NCBI GenBank assembly: GCA_030704615.1
Contig: CM060732.1
Span: 55,843,053-55,907,052 of the forward strand
DNA from: Takakia lepidozioides
Taxonomy: Eukaryota; Streptophyta; Takakiopsida; Takakiales; Takakiaceae
Length of the DNA stretch: 64,000 bases
Direction: 5' to 3'
Shown: in pieces, positions 11,955 to 23,072 of the stretch
Layout: each line of letters opens with the position of its first letter
Numbering within the stretch: the stretch's first letter is position 1
Position numbers and translations under genes: made by a program
The notes under the pieces: generated by a model
The model's input: only the letters and a program-made list of their open reading frames with translations
Database searches by the model: none
What the model was told of the DNA's origin: nothing

Positions 11955-12160
11955 TCTCACCAGTAATCCCGACACAAGCAAATTACCTGGTCAATGCGAC
12001 ATCCGACAACTTGGTGGCAATGTGCCAGACTACACACCCTGAGGCTCTTGATGATGCAGGTAGGCGTACGTGGGGGTGTCTTGATCAGCCCCACAGCAAC
12101 TGCCAGCTCCTCACTGTGTTAGCAAAAGAGAAAACGTTTTTGCTCCTTTTACACCGTCTC
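11955..12160 (-). pseudogene. Relic of a PPR-DYW C-terminus
   Basis: On the plus strand, CTCACCAGTAATCCC and ACTTGGTGGCAATGTG, then CTTGATCAGCCCC and CAGCTCCTCACTGTGTTAGC, match in order the antisense of the DYW-domain end of the PPR genes at 23-41 kb. There the equivalents are CACCAGTAATCCCCAC, ACTTGGTGGC, CTTGATGAGCCC and CAGCTTCTCACTGTG. Internal deletions and substitutions leave no open frame. Orientation is the same as the PPR array about 11 kb away. It is a dead fragment of that family. Confidence 0.65.
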
Positions 12161-13320
12161 GCTTCAAGACTGTTTTGTTGAATATGCGAGCTAAGTATTG
12201 GTTGCAGGGCCTGCCCAACAAACCCATGCTCACTCCTAAGCTTGTTCTGCGATATGTAGAAACTAGAAACCAACCCACTGCTCGGGAACAGAGTACGTCA
12301 TAACCGTTCCCACATATAGTACCTTTCTCCCTCTCTCTCATCCCTCAGGGTGAAGGTGATCGAAAAGAAACCACAGCTGTGTGTCTCACATCTAGAATCA
12401 ACCCTATTCTTCTCACCCTGAGGAACTATGGGCACCATCTATGACGTACTTGCCTAGATATAATCTATATAATCTGCCTCTTGATCAATGACTTCCGGGG
12501 AATGAAGAGATATTCAGCAGATTCCGATGGAGGAGACGGGGCCTTGCATGTGGCCTCTGCCTGTGATCTTAAATGAGCTGTGAAGGCTGCCTCCATCCAC
12601 GAATATAGAGGAACACTAATTATGATAGAAATTCGTTGTTGATTTAGGACTCAGAGTTATTCAATAGATTATGTTGCTTCTCTGGAGAAGTAAACCCCAG
12701 GAGTGTTGAGTTTGTTGCTCCCTTCTATTCTTGTTTCATAGCTCACATTGCAAGCCCTTGTAGCAGACGGTATGAGGGGTTGACAGACTTGCTAGATGTG
12801 GTGTTGCAGCTGCTGCACACAGGTGGGCTGCAAGATGGGGATGCTAGCGTGTCTTTCTGGAAGCCTACACTAGCTCAGCAACGACTCAGGAATAGTACAC
12901 TAGTGATGTAATTAGTGCTTTGATTAGTTTGTGAATTGATGCCGGCGGTTGATGCAATCCGGCAGGCGCACAGTTAGTTATTAGAAAAAGTCTTTGTAAT
13001 CTATTTAATCTTCACTTATGATGAAGATGAGAACGGTAGAACAGGTAATGGTTTTTCCAATATGTAGCCAGAGCTATCAATGTGCTGCTCGTTTAACGCG
13101 CGAAACTTCAACTTGTATAGTTCCCCAGCATCCTGCGTACCATCACGTCTTCTTTCCCTTCCCGTCTTTTTCCTTATATGCGCACCTTTGCAAACCCAAT
13201 GTCTCACTGAAGTCTTCCACAATGAGGATCAGAAATGCTTGGCAGCTTACCTCCACGAGGCCTTCTCCCTTAGACAATCACTAGCTGAGCAATAGTTTTA
13301 TTTTTGGCTCTGGTTTTGTT

Positions 13321-13411
13321 TCCTCTCTCATGTTTTCTTCCCTTTTTGTCCCATAAGCTCTATGAGCTTTCCGCGGACGTTATAAAGCACTATTTCATTT
13401 CATTTCATTTC
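13321..13411 (+). repeat. LINE 3'-end-like repeat with (ATTTC)n tail
   Basis: The stretch with TTTTTGTCCCATAAGCTCT, GAGCTTTCCGCGGACGTTAT and AAAGCACTATTTC ends in repeated CATTT units. It matches the end of the LINE fragment near 22680-22765 (CTTGTCCCCTAAGCTCT, then TGCGGACATTGTAAAGTACC, then ATTTCAT). Two copies with the same internal sequence and a simple-repeat tail fit a 5'-truncated non-LTR retrotransposon. Confidence 0.6.
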
Positions 13412-16389
13412 AAACCATCCTCGCTATGAGGTTTTGGAGCGTGCCACGAGAGTAGACCCCGTAGTGTACTTCGTCAACGAAACTGGTATCGAAATCGATT
13501 TTGATTAAGAGTTTATAGTTGCGGTGCTCACCAGATACCATGCACACAGTGGCGGAGTTCAAGAAGATTTGAACAGGATTTGATTGTTGGAAGATTTCTA
13601 TCCCGAATTTCCTCTAGTTGATGCCGGCGTCCACCGAACTTTCACCAGGGATGTGTACTGACTGTAGAATTGGTGGACCTTAGAAGTAACTTTCGAATTT
13701 GGAATTAAAATCCTAAACACGTCATGAGTGTTATAGTTACGGTTAGTACCCTATCCGTAACAAAACTCATGACTTCGCCAACCACCTCCCACATGTTACA
13801 GCCGAGTAGATCACGTGACATCTTCTGCCCGCTTGCTGAGCTGCAGAAACAAAGAGCACAGTTGCACAGAGGAGGACCTGTATTATTTAAGCTTAGCTAG
13901 TGCACAACAGATGACCACATGTGTCTAGAAACACCAATGCTGTACAGATGATCTGCTGACCAGTGCATTCTGAGGATGCGAGGGTGAAGGGGTTGATGAG
14001 GCTGTGTCCTTTCGAGATAAGATCGGCGCTGCGATTTGTGCACTCACTGATGCCTTTCTTTTGTTAAGGGAATCTCAATTGATGTCAGTACACCTGCAGG
14101 CGTTGCAGGAATTCACATGATTGTCCATTGATCTACACTTACGTTACACTGGTCCATGGAAAATTTGTCCTCTTATAACTGGCCTTGCTGTGTTGTTTAG
14201 AGTGACTTACCAAGCTGCCTATCTATTACATCATGCATCTTAAAGACCTAGATTCAGTCTAGATTCAAGATTTTTGTACTCTCGGATCTTTTTGTTATGA
14301 GACTAACCTCCTCGTGGTTTTCTAAGAGGACAAACGAACAAAAATTGTACACTACGACTGAGCTACCATGCCCCCACCACGGAGACGTGAGTTCATCGTC
14401 GCATGAATGATCTACAGCCATCCAATTCATTTCAAAAATTTAACCCCAAATAGATCTCATTCCAACCCGAACTTGTTTGAGGGCATGGTTCAAGTTTCTT
14501 CTCCGAAACAGATCAGTGTCGTCCTCAGGACAAGAAATGAGACGATGCGCCACTAGGATTTAAAAGAGCAAGAGCTTGATTTTCTGCAGCACAATGCCTT
14601 AAGTAGCAGTATTGGATATTGAAGTCCTTGACGTTCTTGTAAGGGTCCAGAGGCAGTCACGGAGAGATGAACAATGATGTGGGCAGTCCTGAGCACTCTA
14701 GCTGATAGCCCGCGTGGAAATGCAATATCAGAGATTCCCGGGTAGGGGACGAATTCTCAACCAAGCAGTCGAATTTGTTTTGCACTACCCGGAATCAAAT
14801 CTACTTCAGAGGTATGTCGTGGCGGCCTAAGTTCCCGGATGGGCATTGGAAGGTTCTCAAAACCTTTTCGAATTTGGCAGTGGATGACGAGGGTACCAGA
14901 CACTCATGGAGAGCTTGCCTGAGATTGCATCCTACCTACTAGTCCTCTTCATGTGCCTGCCAAATAGTGCCACGGTCCTTCACCGCTCCGTCCGGCTACA
15001 ATCCTATCACCCACAACCTAGATGAATGTGGCTGCAATATTGACCTCAAGAACCAATCAAATTTCTGTGTTTGTCTCGAATCGACTTAATTAAGTTTACT
15101 CACGTTTGGACCTTGTTAAGTGTTGGTTATGTGCTGGTTTTAGAATACATCCGATAATGGTAGTTATTAAAGCGAAGCTAGAGAACGGAACAAATGCTAG
15201 ATAGCTGGGGTTCACTACGATTGATGCGGAACCTGCAGCTAGAAGCTGGGATCCATGCACCTGAGAATATCATGTTTTACAGAAGTGACGACAATTGAGG
15301 TAGAGTTTGACTCATTAATCTTGTGCTGTGAAAGCCGTAGCTCCGGAGCAAAGGTGACAGCCTTCCTACTCGACCAAGGACTGGTATAGTTCAGAAATCT
15401 GCACAGGCGAGTAGATGAATGGCTAGAAAGGAGAGAGGAGGACCATCCATGATTGTGATATTCGATGTAGCTAATGACTCACCCATCATGAGCTTATCAT
15501 AGTACCTCACGCAGTCTGGCTGTAAGAGGGAATGAGAAGGAGCTGGTCACTGATTTGGGTTGGAGGCTCGTAATTAGAGGTCACTGATCAGCTTCAAATA
15601 GATCCAGCTGACTGTAAGTGATGACGTACATGTGTTCATACACTGTCATATACAGATCACTACCTGATCGTAGGCCCTGCAAGACTGATCTTGAGAAGCC
15701 AGAACTTTAATTTCGATTACTTCATCTAATCTGCATCTGTACCGGCACGCAGAGACGAAATTCCAAGGTCCTTGGGTCCGATCCCGAGTTCAGTTGGGAC
15801 CTCCCAACTCATGCCTGCGGCTCTAAGGGCTCATAATGAGCTCTAGCCGATCCTGGCGACGGAGACGGCTCACAGGCCGATGGCGACTGTGAAAGATGGC
15901 TCGATCCGGCATCTGGAGATCAATCATTCGGCCGCAGCTAGCCATGATGGCGATACGTGTGGCCTGTGCGGTTGCACACCAACTGCAGCAGCCGTCCGGA
16001 CGCAGAAGACGGCCCGCGTGGCGCACCCGTCCAAGCCAACGGGACGGCGCGCCGGAATGATGCCTCCGACCCACCCCCTCCTCCCTGCCCCTCCCCACAT
16101 CCCCTCGGTACGAACTCAGCGATGAACGATCTTTATTTATTTATTTTTCTTGGAAAAAACGATCTCTTACCCAATGAAATAGGAGATTAGCCATTAATTA
16201 CTCTAGATAATTTGGATATAGCCCATTGCCACAAGCCTGAAAAAATCCATAATTATTCTATAGCTTACACTTGAGAAGCCGTCTGGAAGAAAATTAAAAG
16301 GGTTGAGGCTGAAGGCGCGGCCAAGACCACTTAGTTCGCAACCTCCACCCGCGGAGAGAGGAAACCGCGCAATCAGGTTCATCGTCGGG

Positions 16390-16521
16390 CCACATTTTCA
16401 AACTCTACCTGACTTGACTTGTCCACATTTTCAAACTCTACCTGACTTGACTTGTCCACATTTTCAAACTCTACCTGACTTGACTTGTTCACATTTTCAA
16501 ACTCTACCTGACTTGATTTGT
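16390..16521. repeat. Minisatellite, 4 x 33 bp
   Basis: Four consecutive copies of a 33-bp unit containing CCACATTTTCAAACTCTACC are followed by TGACTTGACTTGT, with only a couple of changes in the last copies. The period is a multiple of three and one frame is open across all four, but no start context or flanking coding sequence supports a gene. Confidence 0.92.
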
Positions 16522-18440
16522 CTGGAGACAAGTAAGTGTGTGACAGATCAATCATCTGTTTTATGCGCTTTCAATTTAGGAAGGATATGACGGAGCGCGC
16601 ATGGTGAAGTGCCAAGGCTTCCGAGTCCGGGCTAAAATGAAAAATATTGGTTGCGAAAAGTTGACAAGTTTCTTTTTTTTATTTTTCGCTTTCTTGGGTG
16701 CCAAGCAAATCAAGAGCTGGCTACTACGTCCTGTTATGCTCCTCACTTAACTACAAAAGCAGAGTGCATAATTAGAGACCATGCCATTCTTAACATTCTC
16801 GGGCTCTTTTGTTTTGTTTTTTCCTTTCTTTTTAATTTTTTAAACTCAGTATTTTTCTCGGTCTTGCTGATTGTAGTGTAAAGCCAAGATGACGAAGAAA
16901 ATGGCCCCGACCAATAGGATTATTGTACTTTTAAGTGTCTGGGAACTGTAGTGCTAATTTTCATCCATGGCATCCATCCGGTCCCAAAAAGTAATGCTGA
17001 CGATACAGGACAAGAGTGAGTGGGGCAAGAGGGGGGGTATAAAGCAGCAGGCGGTTATGGCCAACTGTTGTTAGTCACGAGTCGCCCTGCAGGCTGCCCA
17101 GCTCCACATCCCGCACCCTCAAGATCTCTCGATCTTGTGTTGGTGTATAGCAGTTGCTTGCCGGGACGGTGGTAGGTCGGATGCAGCTCAGGATCTGCGG
17201 GTTTTCTAGATTTTCATGATTGAGCGAGCTTCACAGTTGAGGCATTTATTTGTTGTCGGTTAACTTACGTCAATTCGACAGCTTCATGTCTAGTCACTAA
17301 GATTACTTGGTATATAGGGGGGAAGGAGATCATCGCCTGAGCTAGATCTCTCTGTTCAACTTCTTTCTTTGTTCTTTCATTCTCTGCCGACTCACTAAAC
17401 TTGTCAAACTCTCTCTTACACACAGGCCAAGCTAATAAGTTCAATGGATTCAGAGTGCACACGTTCTCGGTAAATCTTATTTTTCGTCTAGGTTTCATCT
17501 CTCACATCGTAATAAGCCCGAGGCTGGTTGTGCTCACAACTCATGGTGCGTGTTTCTTGGTCTCTTTCACTCTGTGTTTCTATGAATTATACTAGACACT
17601 CGAAGAAATCAACATGCACGGATATTGATCTTACGTCGAGCTCTACTTCTAGTGGATAATTTGTAGTTACTAAATGTGAAGTCTTAGATTCCCCTCTTGG
17701 GGGCATTGTGCATCGAGCTGAAGATTTATGCAGAGAAACGGCTCCTAGCTAGACTACTACGCATTTGCAGATGATCGGGACGTCGATGCATATTCGATCT
17801 TCAGAGTTGTGTCTCGGCAACTTACTTCGTGATCTCGTCTAGTTATTTTCATTGACTGTCAGATATATATCACCCGAGTCTTCGACCAGCAGCCTGGACG
17901 TGTATCTTAGTTACATTCGATACTGTTTATGTAGATTGAAAATTTAGCTTGCTAATTGAAAACACCCCCAACTATCTCAGGTCTTGGAATTTTTATTCAA
18001 GTCTTAAGCACTAAGCAGTTCAACCTGAACTGCAAGATCTTGACATGCTTCTAGATTCAATCAGTTCTCATTGGCTATTACTAAAAGTTCTTGATTTGAC
18101 GAGGTTTTAAGCCAATTATATGGTTAGTAGTAAAAACATTCATAGGCGTTCTCATGTCAGTTAGCTGCATCCATGAAGCATCCATGCTAGTCGAGGGGCC
18201 CAGTCGGATGGCTTGGCCAAAGCGTACAAGACTGTGGTCTTCTCTTGGAATTTTGACCTTCCCCCTTCCCTTCTTGGCTGTAAAACTAGATATAGGGACT
18301 TCAACTCAATTAAATTTGGACTACAAACTAGGAACGGAAGTATCACCCTTAGGCCTTTAGTCTGCACGTACAACTAGGTCACTGCTCTCCAGACTCACAT
18401 ATTCAGAGTTCTGTGAGTCTACCAGGAACCGTCCAAGGAA

Positions 18441-21351
18441 ATGCAACAACTGGAAGAGAGAAATAAGAAGGTGGTTCCAATTTCAAGAGACCTTGAAGGA
18501 TCACATGCGTTGGACAGGGCTATCAGTTTAGCCGAGGATGGAGCGATTGATTATCGAGGGAAGCCCGTAAATAAGAAGACTACCGGTCGATTGAAGGCCA
18601 ATTTCTTCATCATAGGTACGGAATATTCATGCACGCCAATGAGATGTGTACAGTCAAACAATTGGATATCCAAAATTTATCAATGAATCCCATCGTCTAG
18701 CACAATTTGGGGGAGGTCACATGTGAAGATATTAGCAGTCATGTAGAGGGCTCGAATATCCTGAGGATACTAGACTATATGTACACTCTTAATTTATGTG
18801 CACTATGATGTAGCTTTACAGTATTCTGCACAAAAGGATACATGCCACGCCATGGTTCTCTTTACTGTACAGTATATATAACTCGTGCTTGCAACTCGTA
18901 TATGTACTCTGGGCGGTCACCACTGGTGCCAGTAAATATCAAAAGGGTGGTTCGATCCGAGAAATATCAACAAAGAGTGAGTTTTTCAGTGGACTATGCA
19001 ACAGGAATGGAGTTCGGTGAGAGACTGGCTTTCTATGGGATATCCGCGAATCTGGTCAATTACCTCACCAGTGTGTTGCACGAGGGTACAGCACCATCAG
19101 CAAAAAATGTGAATAACTGGATTGGTGCCACATTCATTGCGCCTCTACTTGGAGCTTTTCTTGCAGATGCATACTGGGGTCGCTTCTGGACAATCTTAAT
19201 TTGCGGATCTGTGTACTTTGTGGTGAGTATTACAAGAATATTCTTGCGCACTGTGTACTCAAGAATTAACGTCTTAATTATGCTTCAAGTAAGCTGTCCG
19301 AACGTTGCTAGTTAGTATTGGGAGGACTCTCAGATCATAACTTCCCGATCGAAATTTGCTTCTACAAATATTCTGACCGGTATACGATATTAATGACTTC
19401 AGTTTCTGTTTTTTCATGAATATCTCGATGCAGGGATTGATCATGTTGACACTCTCAGTTACAGTGCATGCTTTCAAGCCCCCAGAGTGTCCAACTTACA
19501 TGGAGGATAATGCTAGCTGCCCACGAGCTACCACTACCCAAGTGGAGTTTTTCTATTTTGCTCTCTACCTGATGTCTCTCGGTTCGGGAACGATGAAGCC
19601 TTGCATAGCATCATTTGGTGCTGACCAATTCGATGAGGAGGACAAGATAGAGAACAAAATGAAGAAATCGTTTTTCAATTGGTGGGTTTTTGGTATTAGC
19701 ATTGGTGGCTTGATATCCGCTACTGTAATGGTTTATATCCAAGACATCAGCTGGGGCTGGGGATTTGGAGTGCCTACGGCGACGATGGGAATATTTCTAT
19801 GTATATATGTCTCCGGGCTTCGATTCTACAGGCATAAGCGACCAAATGGAAGTCCATTCACCCAGATTGCCCAGGTGCTGGTTGCAGCAGTTCGAAAATG
19901 GAATGTAGAGGTACCTAAGTCAGATTCCGCTTTGTTGTATGAGATTCAAGACCATGAGTCTCTGCTGTTGGGTAGGCGTCCCATTCCACATTCCATTACA
20001 TTTAGGTAAGACTCTATACACTTTAAGGTTCTTATTTGTTTCTAGAACTTAACCGGTGTGCACATAGATGAATTGGAAGAAATCCTGGGGCACGGACGTA
20101 GGAGTTTCTTCTTACATTATGGTGCATGCTTTCAGATATGAATGAGTATCCATTCCATTCTGTAATTGTCAAGTTGGGAATCTTCAGTAGATATGAAGCT
20201 TCAGTAACTTGGACATTGTTAATGTTCAGTCTTATCTCAAATTCTTAAACTGCCGCAGGTTTCTTGATAAAGCAGCAATGCTGGAAGACAGATCCAAGTT
20301 CGATGTATTAAATCCGGCGGATTCAAGCAGTCCGTGGAGACTGTGCACCGTAACGCAGGTGGAGGAAGTGAAGCTTGTGCTCCGCTTGCTGCCTATTTGG
20401 ATTGCAGCCTTGGTATTTGCAACGTTGCCAGCACAGATTTCTACATTTTACACACGGCAAGGAACCACTCTCAATGTTAACGTCGGCCCTCATTTAAAAA
20501 TCCCTGCCGCCTCATTGCAAAGTTTTATTCCGATATCCATCGTCACTTTAATCCCTCTTTACGACCAAGTCCTTGTTCCAGCCGTCCGCCGGTTCACAGG
20601 CAATGTGCGAGGTATTACAATGCTGCAGCGGATTGGCATCGGTCTAGTAATTTCCCTTGTTTCGATGGTGGCTGCAGCCGTGACAGAGATCAAGAGAGTC
20701 CAGGTACGTGTACTATTTTCCCACTTCTATCAAAGCTCTAGATAATATAATCGACACCACTGCCTGTGATTGCATGCGGCATTCACCAGGAGTCAAGGCC
20801 CGTAAGTCTAAGATTAGCATATTACGCAGGTGCTACCGCATGGAGTTATTAGAATTTAGCATTGCCTTTGTCCTCTGACACGATTTACGGACCTTATTTC
20901 TGGGGTGAATCTTCAGGTGGCAAAACATCATGGTCTTCTTGATAAACCCGAAATGACAGTTCCCCTGAGCGTTTTTGTGCTTCTTCCACAATATGTGTTG
21001 CTGGGAGCTGCAGAGGTATTTACCAGCATAGGAGCACTGGAGTTTTTTTACGACCAAGCTCCAGACTCCATGAGGAGCCTGGGAACAGCCCTCTTCCTCA
21101 GCACAATTGGAGTTGGGAATTTCTTAAGTAGCATTCTCCTCTCTGGAATTGTTAAGCTTACCAGTCATGGGGATAGAGGCTGGTTTGTTGACAATCTCAA
21201 TCGATGTCGTCTGGACTACTTTTATTGGCTTCTGGCAGGCCTGGGCGCACTCAACCTGTGCTTCTTCATGGTTTTGGCACACTGGTACAAATACAAGAAG
21301 ACTGAAAGCATTGTCCAGCTTACAAAATTGTCAGGATCTACTTCATTGTAA
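18441..21351 (+). CDS. NPF (NRT1/PTR family) proton-coupled transporter
   Basis: Plasma- or vacuolar-membrane importer of the major facilitator superfamily; members move nitrate, di/tripeptides, hormones or glucosinolates with protons. Five exons join in phase: 18441-18615, 19005-19222, 19434-20005, 20259-20703, 20917-21351, giving 614 residues, normal for the family (about 550-620). Visible motifs are the N-terminal DGAIDYRGKPV block, the ExxER motif as EFGERLAFYG at the start of exon 2, SFGADQFDEED in exon 3, RFLDKAAM across the exon 3/4 junction and SMRSLGTALFLS in exon 5. Hydrophobic segments fall in the usual 12-segment pattern. All donors are GT and all acceptors AG. The start at 18441 is the first ATG of the frame before the conserved block. 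The substrate cannot be assigned from sequence. The broken paralogue lies 12 kb upstream in the same orientation. Confidence 0.93.
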
Positions 21352-22009
21352 GTAATTGTCAGAGCGTATCAAGGACATCCGTTGCTGTACATTATGCCTC
21401 ATGATACTCAGCGATAAGACACTCTTTTCATCGAACAGTTTTCAAGTCCCAGTGCAATTGCAGAACACTTCCTTCCTTGTATAACTCTGGGCACCATACA
21501 TATTGTTACACCTCAAGTGAATAGAACTTTATCTAGATCCACTCTCAGCAGCTGACCCCTTTATAACTACAAATGCCGACACTAATTAAGACTATATCAT
21601 GAATAAGATCAATCAATTGCAATGTTGCAATGTTTTTGCTACGTACCCAGTACATGCATTTGAGCATAGCTTGTATGAGCAGGCTCTGTAGGTGGAAGTG
21701 ATGAATGCGGTCTCAGCTGTCCAGACCAAATATTGTCCATGCATGCAAGAGGTGGACATATTTTACAAAGGCCGTAGCTAAGTTGATAAATCACAGGTGC
21801 CCATCTCTTTGCACATGATACCTGCAACTTGAATCTCGTTCCTAACACTTGAGCAGTACTTCTTAGCTATGGTCATGGACAAAATCACCTCACCAGGAGA
21901 GGAAAAGTGTAGTTGTTGGTGTATGGTAGGAATCCTGTAACTGTGTCTGTACATTAGAGACATATATATGGTGCATTTTATCCATGTATGAGACTGTCAT
22001 TGGCATGGT
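21352..22009. other. NPF 3' flank, no other gene seen
   Basis: Presumed 3' UTR and spacer downstream of the intact NPF gene. I see no recognisable feature. Confidence 0.4.
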
Positions 22010-22830
22010 CAAGGTTGCAGGGAGTTCTCCACGGAGGTGCACAGCAACATTGGGGTCAAATAGGGCTGCCCTCTCTCCCCCACTCTATTTGGCATCTATA
22101 TACATGCTTTGGAAGGATACATTGCAAAGAATAATGGAGTGGGTACCTTTGGATGGGATCAGTACTCCTCTACGCTGGACCGACTATGCGCGATTGCGTC
22201 AGAAACTACACAGAGATAGAAAGTGAAAAACGTTTTTCTTTCAGTGCAACGAAAACGATGAGATCCGTGGGAGATTCAACTGTCTATTCCGGGATACCCA
22301 ACTCTTCCAGTACTTAGTAAATGACTAAACAAAACTCACAGAAGTATCAAGTATCAACCTACTTCTTCATTGCAAGTAAACACAAGAATACACGAGAACA
22401 CCAAAAGATGCACACTGGGCTCAGGGCTCAATGCACGAGAGACGTACTCAGCAGGAGAGGAGCTAACGAGCTAACGTATCGGGAACACCAGTTCAAACGC
22501 TCAAACTCAAATGCCAATAAGAAGTAGCTACTAATAATGTGAGGCGGATGCCAACTAGATATGATACGACAGGTATCTACAAGTAATATGATCTGGAAGT
22601 CTACTGTCACTTACGTGAAGCATTGACTCTAGACAATCCCGTGTGCTTCAGATGCTTTGGGCTGTTAGTGGCCTTCTCTCTTTCTTGTTTCTTTCTTCCC
22701 TCTTGTCCCCTAAGCTCTTTTAGTTTCCTGCGGACATTGTAAAGTACCATTTCATCTACCAAGCAAGTTATATTATTAGGCTTGGTACCCAGCATATCGT
22801 CCACCATTTGCAATAATATTTAACTTAGGT
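22010..22830 (+). mobile_element. LINE (non-LTR retrotransposon) remnant
   Basis: Around 22050-22180 the plus strand encodes the reverse-transcriptase block GCPLSPTLFGIYIHALEGYI, typical of RTE/CR1-like non-LTR elements. The Gln normally before GCPLSP is a TAG stop (22061-22063). Nothing else of the RT is continuous. At 22680-22765 the same 3'-end sequence occurs as in the repeat at 13321-13411, so this appears to be a 5'-truncated, decayed LINE with its 3' end retained. Confidence 0.65.
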
Positions 22831-23072
22831 TCGAATGCAAACCACCGCGCACTCTACTTGGCCCTTGGAAGCACCCTCAACCACACAGACACGCCTACGC
22901 TTGGGCTCAAGAGCCATATGTTGGGAGCGTGCTGATGTTTCTTAGAAAGAGGTTATTTTTCTTCTACAAACGCCCATGTGTTTCCATTTCATGACAAAAG
23001 AATGACCCTTTACAAAAGTAAAGATTAATTGTGACCTTTCCAGACACCATGCACTTTTGCATGTTGCTTGTG

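Larger units (their letters stand above)
12161..18440. other. Long intergenic region with no recognised gene
   Basis: About 6.3 kb without a gene I can support. ORFs are short and have no family features. It contains the LINE-tail-like repeat at 13321-13411 and the 33-bp minisatellite at 16390-16521, both annotated separately. A GC-rich patch with tRNA-promoter-like words lies at about 15740-16120. The distal part should include the promoter of the NPF gene at 18441. Confidence 0.5.

Noticed and set aside
15740-16125. GC-rich patch with tRNA B-box-like GGGTCCGATCCCGAG.
   Set aside because: No paired stems or A-box at proper distance were found, and the open frames there have no family features.
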